In this document: piece after piece, positions 54,345 to 62,811 of the stretch | Numbering within the stretch: position 1 is the first letter of the stretch | How the letters are laid out: every line of letters begins with the position of its first letter | Origin: QHXQ01 sp036389375 | GTDB taxonomy: Bacteria > Acidobacteriota > Blastocatellia > Pyrinomonadales > Pyrinomonadaceae | NCBI GenBank assembly: GCA_036389375.1 | Contig: DASVQA010000078.1 | Span: forward strand, 5,134-69,133 | Reading direction: 5' to 3' | Length of the DNA: 64,000 bases | The notes under the pieces: model-generated | Seen by the model: only the letters and a program-made list of their open reading frames with translations | Told to the model about the DNA's origin: nothing | Database searches by the model: none | Translations under genes and position numbers: made by a program

Positions 54345-55625
54345 ATGCGACTACGCTTGCCCGGCTTTATCACTAAGGACATCATCGCCATGGCGCTCGA
54401 CTCTATTCGGGCGCACAAGTTTCGCAGCGCGCTGACCGTGCTCGGCATCATCATCGGCGTGATGACGGTCATCGTCGTCGCGGCGATGCTGACGGGCTTG
54501 CGCGGCAGCCTCGTCAAGATCGTCGAAGAGTACGGCGCAAACAACATCTACGCGTTCCACCTGACGACTGGGATCACGGTCGGCGAGCGCGATCAGAAGG
54601 AGCGCGTGCGCAAGCCCCTGACGGCAGAGGACGGCGAGGCCGTGCGCGCACAGGCGACGGCGGTGGCGGACGTGGCCTACGAAGCGCCGAACATCGGCGG
54701 TTGGGGCAGCGGCTTTGACGACACGATCATCACCGACACAGGCAAGACCTACCGGCGCGGCAACACGCAGGGCGTCACGGCTAACTATGGTGTGGTGACG
54801 AACGTCAAAATCAAAGAGGGGCGCTTCATCAACGAGCAGGACGATACCTACCGGCGCAACGTGATGGTCATCGGCGTCAACGCCGCCGAGGCGCTCTTTC
54901 CCGATCAACCCGACAGCATCGTGGGCACACGCGTCAAGATGGGCGGCTACGTGTGGGAGATCATAGGCACGCTGGAGAAACGCAAGAGCACTTTCCTCGG
55001 CGAGAACGACGAGGACAACGCCGTCTATGTGCCGTTTCGCACGGGCGTGCAGGTCGCGCCCGGCCGCAAGTTCGTGCTCTTGATCGTGCAGGCGAAATCC
55101 GGTCTCAGGCAGGAGGCTTACGACCAGACGGAAGAGATACTACGCACGCGGCGCAGCGTGAAGTTCGATCAGCCGAACGACTTTGATCTCAAAACGGCAG
55201 ACACTTTCGTCGGGCAGTTCGACAGCATCTTCGGCATGGTCGGCCTCATCGCCATCGCGTTCTCCGGGATCGGGCTTCTGGTTGGCGGCATCGGCGTGAT
55301 GAATATTATGCTGGTGAGCGTGACGGAGCGGACGCAGGAGATCGGTGTGCGTAAAGCCATCGGCGCGCGGCGGCGCGACATCGTCAGCCAGTTCCTCTAC
55401 GAAGCCATGACGTTGACGCTCTTTGGCGGGATCGCTGGCGTCCTGCTCTCCGTCGGCGTGAGCCAATTGATCATGCTGCTCGTGCCGAACCTGCCGGCGG
55501 CTGTGCCCGCGTGGGCCGTCATCACGGGGCTGGTCGTCTCAATCGGCATCGGTCTTATCTTCGGCGTCTGGCCGGCGATGAAGGCCTCGCGGCTCGACCC
55601 GATTGAGTGCCTGCGCTACGAATAG
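54345..55625 (+). CDS. MacB-type ABC transporter permease (second of a pair)
   Basis: 426 residues with the same layout as the preceding permease: N-terminal helix (about 25-48, SALTVLGIIIGVMTVIVVAA), MacB_PCD periplasmic domain (about 55-290), FtsX domain with helices near 300-325, 350-375 and 385-410, coupling motif MNIMLVSVTERTQEIGVRKAIGARR, and closing WPAMKASRLDPIECLRYE. The two permeases are clearly paralogous but diverged in their periplasmic domains, suggesting a heterodimer. Again no ATPase or membrane-fusion protein is adjacent. A hairpin follows. Confidence 0.88.
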   Translation: MRLRLPGFITKDIIAMALDSIRAHKFRSALTVLGIIIGVMTVIVVAAMLTGLRGSLVKIVEEYGANNIYAFHLTTGITVGERDQKERVRKPLTAEDGEAVRAQATAVADVAYEAPNIGGWGSGFDDTIITDTGKTYRRGNTQGVTANYGVVTNVKIKEGRFINEQDDTYRRNVMVIGVNAAEALFPDQPDSIVGTRVKMGGYVWEIIGTLEKRKSTFLGENDEDNAVYVPFRTGVQVAPGRKFVLLIVQAKSGLRQEAYDQTEEILRTRRSVKFDQPNDFDLKTADTFVGQFDSIFGMVGLIAIAFSGIGLLVGGIGVMNIMLVSVTERTQEIGVRKAIGARRRDIVSQFLYEAMTLTLFGGIAGVLLSVGVSQLIMLLVPNLPAAVPAWAVITGLVVSIGIGLIFGVWPAMKASRLDPIECLRYE

Positions 55626-55648
55626 CTGCAAGCGTAGATAAAAATATG

Positions 55649-55684
55649 GCGGGCGCGCGTGGATTGTTGTCCGCGCGCGCCCGC
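55649..55684. terminator. Bidirectional hairpin between permease and Arg-rich protein genes
   Basis: GCGGGCGCGCG (55649-55659) pairs perfectly with CGCGCGCCCGC (55674-55684). It is placed between convergent genes. An AAAAATA run sits just to its left, giving U residues for the leftward transcript. Confidence 0.65.
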
Positions 55685-55730
55685 TGTCTGTTTCATGCGA
55701 CCGCTCCGGCTTTCAAACCAGTGCCGCGCC

Positions 55731-56126
55731 TTATCTGTTGAAGCGCGAGCGCACGCGGCGATTTATGTAGATGCGTTGACCGGGCGCGCGGGTATAGCCG
55801 CGACCCAGATGGCGACCGGGGTTATAACGTTGACGGAACATGAGTCGCTCGGCGCGTTGATGCTGTTTGAGCGCCGTCCGCTCGCTGCGGCGCTGATCGC
55901 GCCAGTTGCGGTCGTTGTTGTAAACGCGCCGCTCGCTGCGCAGCCGTTCGCGCAACTCGCGCCGCTCAAACTTCTGGTGCTCCTTCAACTCGCGGTGCGC
56001 CGCCTTGCGCCCCTCGTGATCGTATCTGCCTTGAGCGTAAGTTGCGCCGCCCGCGCCGCACAATAGCGTCGCACCGAGCAGCAGCAAACTCGACAAACGT
56101 TTCAAATTGATTGCCCTAAATCTCAT
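55731..56126 (-). CDS. Small secreted Arg-rich protein, unknown function
   Basis: 131 residues. A signal peptide (1-31; core LSSLLLLGATLLCGAGGATYA, cleaved at YAQ) is followed by about 100 residues that are strongly basic and almost without hydrophobic side chains: repeated ERRELRERLRSERR and DQRRSERTALKQHQRAERL text, predicted as a long charged helix, then YNPGRHLGRGYTRAPG. GGGAGGA lies 6 bases before the ATG. It resembles periplasmic or envelope polycationic helical proteins seen in Acidobacteriota but matches no named family I know. It is divergent from the CHAT gene. Confidence 0.72.
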   Translation of the reverse strand: MRFRAINLKRLSSLLLLGATLLCGAGGATYAQGRYDHEGRKAAHRELKEHQKFERRELRERLRSERRVYNNDRNWRDQRRSERTALKQHQRAERLMFRQRYNPGRHLGRGYTRAPGQRIYINRRVRSRFNR

Positions 56127-56468
56127 AGCTGTCCTCCCACCGTAATTTGCCTGATGTCTTGATGGCCGGGCGTGTGTCCGCGACCCGACACAGTCGTCGT
56201 CAAGCCGGACAGGGAGAGCGGCTGCAAACTATACAGTTTAGCCGCGAAATGGCTTGGTCGCGGCTAGAGAGCGCAAGCCATGTGCCAGCTTAAGGGCGCG
56301 GCGCGTTAGCGGAGGAAGCGACCCGGTTGGCTGGAACTATCGTCTCATGCTACATTCAGCGCCAGAGGCAAGTCACAGATCATCTTCCCAACACAACCGG
56401 ACGCGCTTGACCTACGGATCCTACATCGTTACATCGTGCTGCTATTCGAGCCTAAGGGAGTCTTTAAT
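56127..56468. other. Divergent promoter region between Arg-rich protein and CHAT genes
   Basis: 342 bases with no gene. It contains the rightward promoter at 56407-56435, an AT-rich near-palindrome AAACTATACAGTTT (about 56226-56239), and a 9-bp inverted repeat TAGCCGCGA/TCGCGGCTA (56239-56247 with 56258-56266). The leftward ribosome site GGGAGGA is at the left edge. Confidence 0.45.
56407..56435 (+). promoter_or_regulatory. Promoter of the CHAT/TPR gene
   Basis: TTGACC (56407-56412), 17-base spacer, TACATC (56430-56435), about 34 bases before the start codon. Confidence 0.5.
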
Positions 56469-59400
56469 ATGCTTAGTCGTCGCCTTCGCTCGTCTGTGTC
56501 AACCTTGCTGGCGCTCGCCTGCATGTGGGCTGCGCTCGGCGCATGTCTCCCGCGTGCATCGGCGCAGCCGCCAAAGCCAAACGGCAGCATGACGCAGGCC
56601 ACGGCCACGCTCAGACAGGGGCAAGCGCTGCTGCGACGTAATCAGGCCGACCAATCTTTGCCGTTGCTGGAATCCGCGCTCAAGCAGTTCGACAATACGG
56701 GCGATCAAGTGGGCGCAGCCGCCGCGCACGATGCGCTCGGCGACGTATACATCCGGCAAGGGCAGTACGAACTCGCGCTGCCGCACTATCAGGCCGCCGC
56801 CGACGCTTATCGCACGTGGAAAGAGACGGGCAGCGCCAATCTCATGTTCGCCAAACTCGGCGAAACTTACTACCTCGCCGGACGCACTGACGACGCGCAG
56901 AAAGCCTTCGCGCAGATCAGCCAGCAAGGCAAGAACAACCCGAACGGCGGCAGAGGCTCAGGCGGCGACGGCAGCAGCAACGGCCGCGACGGTCAAAACT
57001 CAGGCGGCACAAGCGGCACAGTCACGTTCGCTGCCGTGAGCGCCGCGCTCCTGCCCGGTCTCACCTGCGACGCGCTCGGCGCGCCGCGCCGGCCCGATCA
57101 GCCAGCGCTGCCCGGCAGCAGTGGCGGCGCAAAGGCGAGCGAGCCGCCCAACATGGGGCACGCGCCGCAAGGTGCGGACGGCATCGGCCGCATGGACTTG
57201 CGCGTGACGGACGAGCAGGGCAATCCCGTCTCGGGCGTCGAGGCGCGGTTGTCAACGCAGCGCACGAACGGCTTTCTCTGCGACTGCATGAATCACACCG
57301 ATGTGACGGGCCGCGCCCTCATGAACCCGATTCACATCGGCCCGCAACTCAAACTGCAACTGAAAGCCAAAGGTTATCCGGCGCAGGAGATAAACGTGCA
57401 GCCCGGCGCGATAGCTGAACCTTACCGCGTCGTGCTGCACCGCGTCGGCAGCGCCACCGTCCTGCCGCCCGGTGCGACGCCTCCCGCCGCGGCCGCCGCG
57501 CAGGCGGGCAGCAACGCAAGCACGCAGCCCAGTTCGCCCCGCGCCTGCTTCGATCTCTACGCGCTCTTTATCGGCTACGTGACGGCCGAACTCGGGCTTG
57601 GGCGCATAGACTTCGAGCGCAACGACCTTGCCGCCGCGCAGACGCACTTCGAGAACATACTCGCCGCAACCGATGGCAACGCGCCGACGGCGAGCCTGCT
57701 GGCGGCGCGGCTCTATCGGGCCGTCGCGCGCACGAGTCTCGGCGACATCGCGCTCAAACAGGGGCACTACGCCGCCGCCGCCAAACTCTACGAGCAGGCG
57801 GCGCGCATCGCCGCGACCGACAACCGGCCGGAACTCGCTTGGGCCGCCGCGCGCGGCATCGGGCGCAGCAGTTGGCTGCAAGCGAACGAGGCGCGCGACC
57901 CGCAGTCCGCCCTTGCTCTACGCAACGAGGCGCGCGCCGCTTATCGCACGGCGCTCGACCGCATCGAGACGCTCTTTGCCGGCAGTCTGCGCGCCGACGA
58001 CGCGCGCACAAGTTTTCTCGCGCGCACGAAGGATGTCTTCGACGAGGCCGCGATGGTCTCGGCCGAGATGTCTCTAACGACCGCGACACAGGGCCGATCC
58101 GCGCAGGGGCAACCTACGTTCGCCCACGCACCCGATTCGGCGGGGCCGCTTAGCGGCCCCGCCTTGGCCTACGCGGTCGAAGCGTTCCGCATCGCCGAAG
58201 AGGGGCGCGCACGCTCGCTCCTCGATCTGTTGAGCGAAGCGCACGCCGACATCACGGCGGGCGTACCCGCCGAGTTGTTGCAGCGCCGCGCCGACAATCT
58301 CGCGCGCCAGCAGGAGCTTGCAGACCTCTTGACCGGCGTGGGCGCAAACAGCGGCGCGCCCGACAACACGGTTACTAAACTCGAAGCGGAACTGGAACGA
58401 TTGTCGCTTGAAGCGCAGAGCCTGGAGAATCAGATCAGGGTCGCCAGCCCGCGCTACAACACGCTGGTACGTACGCAGCCGCTCACGCTTGCCGAAGTGC
58501 AGACGCAGGTGCTCGACAACGACACGGTGTTGCTGGAATACAGTCTCGGCAACGAAAGCTCTTATCTCTGGGTCGTGACGAAGAACAACGGACTGGCGCT
58601 TTACCGGCTGCCGGCGCGCGCCAACATCGAGGCGCAAGTCGAGCGTGTGCGCGCCGAGCTAGTCCCGACGGGGCAGCGCCGTTCCATCGTTGATCTGACG
58701 GGCGACAGCCAGCGCGGTCTTGCGCTCGGCGGTGCGCCGCCACCGCAGAACGTACAGGCTTACGCGGACGCCGCCTACGCGCTCTATCGCAGCGTCGTCG
58801 CGCCCGCCGCAAGCATGAGCGCCAACAAGCGCCTGCTCGTCGTCGCCGACGGCGCGCTCAACTACGTGCCCTTTGAAGCCTTGGTCACGCAGCCGACCGG
58901 CGCAGACTTCGCCAGTCTTCCCTACCTCGTGCAGACCAACGAGATCATCTACGCGCCCTCTGCTTCGGTCGTTGCCGCGTTGCGGCAGCAGGCGCGCGGC
59001 AGCGGCGCACAAGGGCCGCCGCATCTACTGCTCGTCGCCGACCCCATCTTCGACGCAAACGATGCGCGCGTTAAGGGCGGCGCGGGTGATGAGAACGGCG
59101 CGGCGCGCGGTGCAGAGTTTCGTGGCCTGGCGCTCGGCAGCGCGGTCGCCGACGTGACGCATACGAAGCCGGCAAAGGTGCGGCTGACGCGGCTGACGGG
59201 CACGCGCATGGAGGCACAGCAGATCGCGCAACTGGCGCGCAGCGCGGGCGCGGGCGCGGACGTGTGGCTCGACAGCGAAGCGAGCGAAGACAACGTCGAG
59301 CGGCGCGACCTGAGCCGTTATCGTATGCTCCACTTTGCCACGCACGGGTTGTTAGACGCCGAGCGCCCGCAGTTTACGGGGCTTGCGCTCGCGCCCGCAG

Positions 59401-59765
59401 GGGCTGACGCGGCGGACGGCTTCCTGCGCGTGGGCGAGGTTTTTAATTTGCGTCTGGGTAGTCCACTCGTGATATTGTCTGCCTGCGAGACTGGGTTAGG
59501 GCGCGAGAAGCGCGGCGAGGGCGTCATCGGGCTGACGCGCGCCTTCATGTACGCGGGCGCGCCGACCGTCGGCGTCAGCCTCTGGTCTGTGGCCGATAAA
59601 TCTACCGCCGAGTTGATGCCGGACTTCTACCAGCGCCTGCTCAAAGAACCGACGACGAGCGCCCCGGCCGCCCTGCGCGCCGCGCAGCAACAGATGATCG
59701 CAGGCGGGCGCTACAGCGCGCCCTTCTACTGGGCTCCCTTTATCATCGCAGGCGACTGGAAGTAA
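56469..59765 (+). CDS. Secreted TPR-CHAT domain protein (caspase-like)
   Basis: 1098 residues. A signal peptide (about 1-32, SAQ-PPK) is followed by TPR-like helices (about 45-165), a Gly/Ser-rich linker, an inserted small beta domain (about 235-325, MDLRVTDEQGNPVSGVEARL...) resembling a carboxypeptidase-regulatory or Ig-like fold, more TPR helices (about 365-560), a coiled region and a C-terminal CHAT peptidase domain (about 790-1098). The predicted catalytic pair is H959 (FATHG) and C1006 (SACETG), both intact. CHAT domains are caspase/separase-clan proteases, usually activated through their TPR part. Export to the periplasm is unusual for a signalling protease but seen in other Acidobacteriota and Cyanobacteria. 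The start at 56469 has AAGGGA about 9 bases upstream. Confidence 0.88.
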   Translation: MLSRRLRSSVSTLLALACMWAALGACLPRASAQPPKPNGSMTQATATLRQGQALLRRNQADQSLPLLESALKQFDNTGDQVGAAAAHDALGDVYIRQGQYELALPHYQAAADAYRTWKETGSANLMFAKLGETYYLAGRTDDAQKAFAQISQQGKNNPNGGRGSGGDGSSNGRDGQNSGGTSGTVTFAAVSAALLPGLTCDALGAPRRPDQPALPGSSGGAKASEPPNMGHAPQGADGIGRMDLRVTDEQGNPVSGVEARLSTQRTNGFLCDCMNHTDVTGRALMNPIHIGPQLKLQLKAKGYPAQEINVQPGAIAEPYRVVLHRVGSATVLPPGATPPAAAAAQAGSNASTQPSSPRACFDLYALFIGYVTAELGLGRIDFERNDLAAAQTHFENILAATDGNAPTASLLAARLYRAVARTSLGDIALKQGHYAAAAKLYEQAARIAATDNRPELAWAAARGIGRSSWLQANEARDPQSALALRNEARAAYRTALDRIETLFAGSLRADDARTSFLARTKDVFDEAAMVSAEMSLTTATQGRSAQGQPTFAHAPDSAGPLSGPALAYAVEAFRIAEEGRARSLLDLLSEAHADITAGVPAELLQRRADNLARQQELADLLTGVGANSGAPDNTVTKLEAELERLSLEAQSLENQIRVASPRYNTLVRTQPLTLAEVQTQVLDNDTVLLEYSLGNESSYLWVVTKNNGLALYRLPARANIEAQVERVRAELVPTGQRRSIVDLTGDSQRGLALGGAPPPQNVQAYADAAYALYRSVVAPAASMSANKRLLVVADGALNYVPFEALVTQPTGADFASLPYLVQTNEIIYAPSASVVAALRQQARGSGAQGPPHLLLVADPIFDANDARVKGGAGDENGAARGAEFRGLALGSAVADVTHTKPAKVRLTRLTGTRMEAQQIAQLARSAGAGADVWLDSEASEDNVERRDLSRYRMLHFATHGLLDAERPQFTGLALAPAGADAADGFLRVGEVFNLRLGSPLVILSACETGLGREKRGEGVIGLTRAFMYAGAPTVGVSLWSVADKSTAELMPDFYQRLLKEPTTSAPAALRAAQQQMIAGGRYSAPFYWAPFIIAGDWK

Positions 59766-60082
59766 GCACGCTAAGGGCGCGCGGCGGGCGCGAAACCGCT
59801 CGCGCGTCAGTTTCAGCCCACAGCTTGCAGCATCCGGCCGGGCTGCCGGTGCGTAATTTAAGCGCACCACCGGCCGGCCGCGCAAAAAAAGCAGGCGGCC
59901 GGTGCGGCTTGATCTTTCATCGGAGACTCTGTCGAGACTCACCTCGCTTTTCCAGAGTCCAACGGCAGCGTCGCAAATCTTCGCCGGCCTCGAAGTGGCC
60001 GCGGACACGGTTTTACGTTTACGGCTTGCGCCCCGTTACGCAAAGGGCGGCGGGGCCGCAGTTGTTGAAAAGGACATTCATT
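59766..60082 (+). other. Spacer with competing hairpins between CHAT and TPR genes
   Basis: 317 bases without a convincing gene. It includes CAGCCCACAGCTTGCAGC text, three related CCGGTGCG / CGCACCaCCGG elements that can pair in alternative ways (59846-59903), an A7 run at 59884-59890, and the AAAGG ribosome site of the next gene at about 60069. No clear promoter pair was found. Confidence 0.45.
59869..59903 (+). terminator. Probable terminator after the CHAT gene
   Basis: ACCGGCC (59869-59875) pairs with GGCCGGT (59897-59903), with additional GC pairing inside and an A7-containing loop. On the opposite strand the A run becomes a T run. Confidence 0.4.
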
Positions 60083-61030
60083 ATGGCAAAACTATTCACT
60101 CTATGGCAGCGCGTCGCCGTCGGCGCGGGCTGTGCGTTGTTGTTGTGCGCCGGTACGGTCGCGCTGTCGGCGCACGCAACCGTCAACGCGCAGCAGAGCA
60201 CGAACACGAATCAGGCGCAGCCGAAGAAGAAGAAACTGCCGCCCGGCGCGAAGGGCTTTGAGAATTACGCGGGGCGCGACGCCTCGGACAAACTGGTGAC
60301 GGGCGGGGCGACGCGCGGCATGGAAGACGTGCTGGCGCGCGGCAACGAGGCTTACGCCGCCGCGCAGGAGAAAGAGAAAGCGGGCGAGACCAAAGAGGCG
60401 GCGGTGCAGTATCAAAAGGCCGTTGACGCTTATAAAGAGGTGGTCAAGGCCAACCCCAAGATGTTCAAGGCCTACTTCAGTCTGGGCGCAGCCTACGAGG
60501 CCTTGGGACAGTTTAAGGAAGCCACCGACGCTTACAAGCACGCGGTCGGCCTCACGCCCGACCCGGAGCGCGACACGCCCGACGAAGTGTTGGTTGCCTA
60601 TTACAATCTCGGCAACGCCTTCGCCAGCGCCGGGCAGCATCAAGAGGCCATCAACGCTTACAAAGAGGTGGTCAGCAGGGCCGATAAGCTGTCGAAGCCG
60701 TACTACAATATCGGTCTCTCCTACGTCGCGCTCGACAAGCAGCCGGATGCGATCACGAACTTCAAACAGGCCGTCGAGTTGAATCCTGCGTTCGAGTTGG
60801 CCTGGTACAATCTTGGGCTAGCCTACAGCAAGACCGAGCAGTACGCGCAAGCCGCCGAAGCCTTCAAGAAGGCGGTCGAGTTGGACGAGAACCACGCCGA
60901 GGCGCGCTACAATCTGGGGCTGGTCTATTACATCATGGACAACCGGGCGGGGCTGCTACAGCAGCAGAAGGCGCTGCAAGCGTCGAACCCCGCGCTGGCG
61001 AAAGAACTGGCCAAGTTGATGACGCAGTAA
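60083..61030 (+). CDS. Periplasmic tetratricopeptide-repeat protein
   Basis: 315 residues. The N-terminal signal or anchor (about 1-36, VAVGAGCALLLCAGTVALSA) is followed by a Lys-rich linker (AQPKKKKLPPGAKG) and then about five TPR units from residue 85 on (for example FKAYFSLGAAYEALGQFKEA, AYYNLGNAFASAGQHQEAIN, AWYNLGLAYSKTEQYAQAAE, ARYNLGLVYYI). TPRs form a protein-binding solenoid with no catalysis of their own. The start at 60083 has AAAGG upstream; the frame extends further but without a ribosome site. Being next to the TPR-CHAT gene and another repeat protein, it may work on the same complex, though that is inference. Confidence 0.86.
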   Translation: MAKLFTLWQRVAVGAGCALLLCAGTVALSAHATVNAQQSTNTNQAQPKKKKLPPGAKGFENYAGRDASDKLVTGGATRGMEDVLARGNEAYAAAQEKEKAGETKEAAVQYQKAVDAYKEVVKANPKMFKAYFSLGAAYEALGQFKEATDAYKHAVGLTPDPERDTPDEVLVAYYNLGNAFASAGQHQEAINAYKEVVSRADKLSKPYYNIGLSYVALDKQPDAITNFKQAVELNPAFELAWYNLGLAYSKTEQYAQAAEAFKKAVELDENHAEARYNLGLVYYIMDNRAGLLQQQKALQASNPALAKELAKLMTQ

Positions 61031-61158
61031 AGTCAGACCGGGCGACCGTGCTGCGCAGGCTTGCGTTACAAAGACGAGCGGCGCACGTCCCAAGCGCCGC
61101 TTAACGCTTCCGGGATGTGCGCCGTCCTATTTTTAACTGTGTGAGGGGGAAGTCGAAC

Positions 61159-62205
61159 ATGAGTGGCAAACGACGGCCGACGAGGGGCCGGCTAATTTTG
61201 TGTGTGTGTCTCGCGCTCGGCGCATCGGTGTTGGTAGGCGGCAGCGTGCGGGCGCAGACCGCGCCGGGGCAGGCGAAACCGCAGCCGGGCGTGCCGCCGG
61301 CCGAGATGGCCGAGGCGCGCAAGGTCGAGGCCGCAGCAGACGCGGCGGGGCGACTAGCGGCTGCGGGCGAGTTCATCAAGAAATATCCGCAGAGCAGTCT
61401 GCGCGCGCAACTGGCGCAACTCGTCGCCGCCAAGATCGCCGAGACGAGCGACCCCGCCCAACTGCTCGCGCAGGCCGACAACTTCCGCACCATCTTCAAC
61501 CAGCCGGGCGAGATGGATGCGCTCAACGCCGACGTGCTGCACGCCTACATCACCGCCAACCGCCTCGAAGATGCGTTCAAACTGGCCACCACGGCCGTTG
61601 ATAAAATGCCCGATCCGGTCGGCGCGATGATCGAGTTGGTCAACGCCGGTTACACCCAGATGCAGCAGCGCAACATGCAGTACGTCCCGCAGGCTAAGGA
61701 CTACGCCGGGCGCGTCATCGAGTTGATCGAAACGGACAAAAAGCCGGCGGTCTTGGACGACGCGACGTGGGCCGAGTACAAGACGAAACAGCTGCCGCAA
61801 CTCTACCGGCTGCACGGGCTGCTGCTCTACGCGAGCGGCGACGCCGCAACGGCCAAGACGCGCCTGCAAAAGGCCATCGCGCTCAACCCCTCAGACCTGT
61901 TCGCCTACCTCGTGCTCGGCGGTCTCAGGAACGAGGAGTACCGCACACTGGCGACCAAGTACAACGCGGCGACCGGCGCACAGCAGACCGAACTGCTCAA
62001 GCAGGCGCAGGGCATTCTCGACGAAGTCATAGACCTCTACGCGCACGTCGCGGCGCTCTCGGAAGGCAACGCGCAGTATCAGCAGATTCACGATCAGGTG
62101 ATACAGGATTTGCAGGCCAACTATAAGTATCGGCACAACGGCTCGCTCGACGGGCTACAGCAGTTGATCGACAAGTACAAGCAGCCGGCCGCCGCGAAGC
62201 CTTAA
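61159..62205 (+). CDS. Periplasmic helical-repeat (TPR-like) protein
   Basis: 348 residues with a signal peptide (1-31, core LILCVCLALGASVLVGG, cleavage VRA-QTA). The mature part is all helical with degenerate TPR-like units, e.g. AAGRLAAAGEFIKKYPQSSL, LYRLHGLLLYASGDAATAKT and LQKAIALNPSDLFAYLVLGG, the last being a fairly good TPR. The remainder is rich in Gln and Tyr. GAGGGGGAAG lies about 8 bases ahead of the ATG. It follows the TPR gene by 128 bases on the same strand and is probably in the same functional group. No enzyme motif is seen. Confidence 0.82.
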   Translation: MSGKRRPTRGRLILCVCLALGASVLVGGSVRAQTAPGQAKPQPGVPPAEMAEARKVEAAADAAGRLAAAGEFIKKYPQSSLRAQLAQLVAAKIAETSDPAQLLAQADNFRTIFNQPGEMDALNADVLHAYITANRLEDAFKLATTAVDKMPDPVGAMIELVNAGYTQMQQRNMQYVPQAKDYAGRVIELIETDKKPAVLDDATWAEYKTKQLPQLYRLHGLLLYASGDAATAKTRLQKAIALNPSDLFAYLVLGGLRNEEYRTLATKYNAATGAQQTELLKQAQGILDEVIDLYAHVAALSEGNAQYQQIHDQVIQDLQANYKYRHNGSLDGLQQLIDKYKQPAAAKP

Positions 62206-62239
62206 CGGGCCGGGCCAGAGCAGCAGCGTGGAACGAAAA

Positions 62240-62275
62240 AAGCGGCGCGGAGCTAACGTTAGCTCCGCGCCGCTT
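62240..62275. terminator. Perfect 36-bp palindrome, bidirectional terminator
   Basis: AAGCGGCGCGGAGCTAAC (62240-62257) is followed immediately by its exact reverse complement (62258-62275). AAAAA flanks the left side, giving a U-tract for the leftward transcript. It lies between convergent genes (periplasmic repeat protein and KKGG-repeat protein). Confidence 0.8.
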
Positions 62276-62322
62276 CTGTACTTGATGCGGTTCGGGTTAA
62301 GTGGTCTCCGTCCAAACGGCCC

Positions 62323-62811
62323 TTAACCTCCGGCTTGGCCGCCTTCGCCGCTGTCCGGCGCACCGCCGCCGCTACCGCCGCTGCCACCGCCTTCTTGGCC
62401 GCCGGTTTCGATCCCGGCCTGATCTTCAAGCGGTGGCAGTACCGCCGCCGCCACGCCGCTCACCAGTCCGGCCGCAGCACCCGCGATGACTCTACGCACG
62501 ATGCCGCCCTTCTTTGCGCCGCCCTTCTTGCTACCACCCTTCTTGCTGCCACCCTTCTTACTCCCGCCGCCCTTCTTGCTGCCACCTTTTTTACTGCCAC
62601 CTTTTTTACTGCCGCCACCCTTTTTCGAGCCGCCACCGCCCGCACCTGCACCGCCGGAACCCTTCTTACCAGCGCCGCCCTTCTTGCTACCGCCGCCCTT
62701 TTTAGCGCCGCCTTTCTTCGCGCCGCCCTTGCTGCCGCCACCGCTCCCTTTTTTCGCGCCGCCGCCCTTCTTACCTGACGACGCCTTCTTGCTCGCTTTT
62801 CTCGCTGGCAT
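62323..62811 (-). CDS. Lys/Gly-repeat (KKGG) protein, histone H1-like in composition
   Basis: 162 residues from the ATG at 62811, which has AAGGAGAA about 10 bases upstream. Residues 1-102 consist of repeated SKKGG / AKKGG / GSKKGG units with no hydrophobic residues. This resembles the basic tails of histone H1-like and other bacterial nucleoid proteins. Residues 103-130 (IVRRVIAGAAAGLVSGVAAAVLPPLE) are a hydrophobic segment that could insert in or lie on a membrane. The last 30 are Gly/Gln/Glu-rich and acidic. No signal peptide is visible. It may bind DNA or polyphosphate, or be a membrane-tethered polycation. Convergent with the repeat-protein gene. Confidence 0.78.
   Translation of the reverse strand: MPARKASKKASSGKKGGGAKKGSGGGSKGGAKKGGAKKGGGSKKGGAGKKGSGGAGAGGGGSKKGGGSKKGGSKKGGSKKGGGSKKGGSKKGGSKKGGAKKGGIVRRVIAGAAAGLVSGVAAAVLPPLEDQAGIETGGQEGGGSGGSGGGAPDSGEGGQAGG
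62514..62760. repeat. Degenerate 12- and 15-bp tandem repeats encoding KKGG units
   Basis: Plus-strand text is repeated CCGCCCTTCTTGCTGCCACC / CTTTTTACTGCCACC blocks, strongly pyrimidine-rich. They encode the Lys/Gly repeats of the leftward protein and form a polypurine:polypyrimidine tract. Confidence 0.85.

Noticed and set aside
62514..62760. Short repeats considered as CRISPR or satellite DNA
   Set aside because: They encode in-frame Lys/Gly repeats of a gene with a ribosome site; no spacers.
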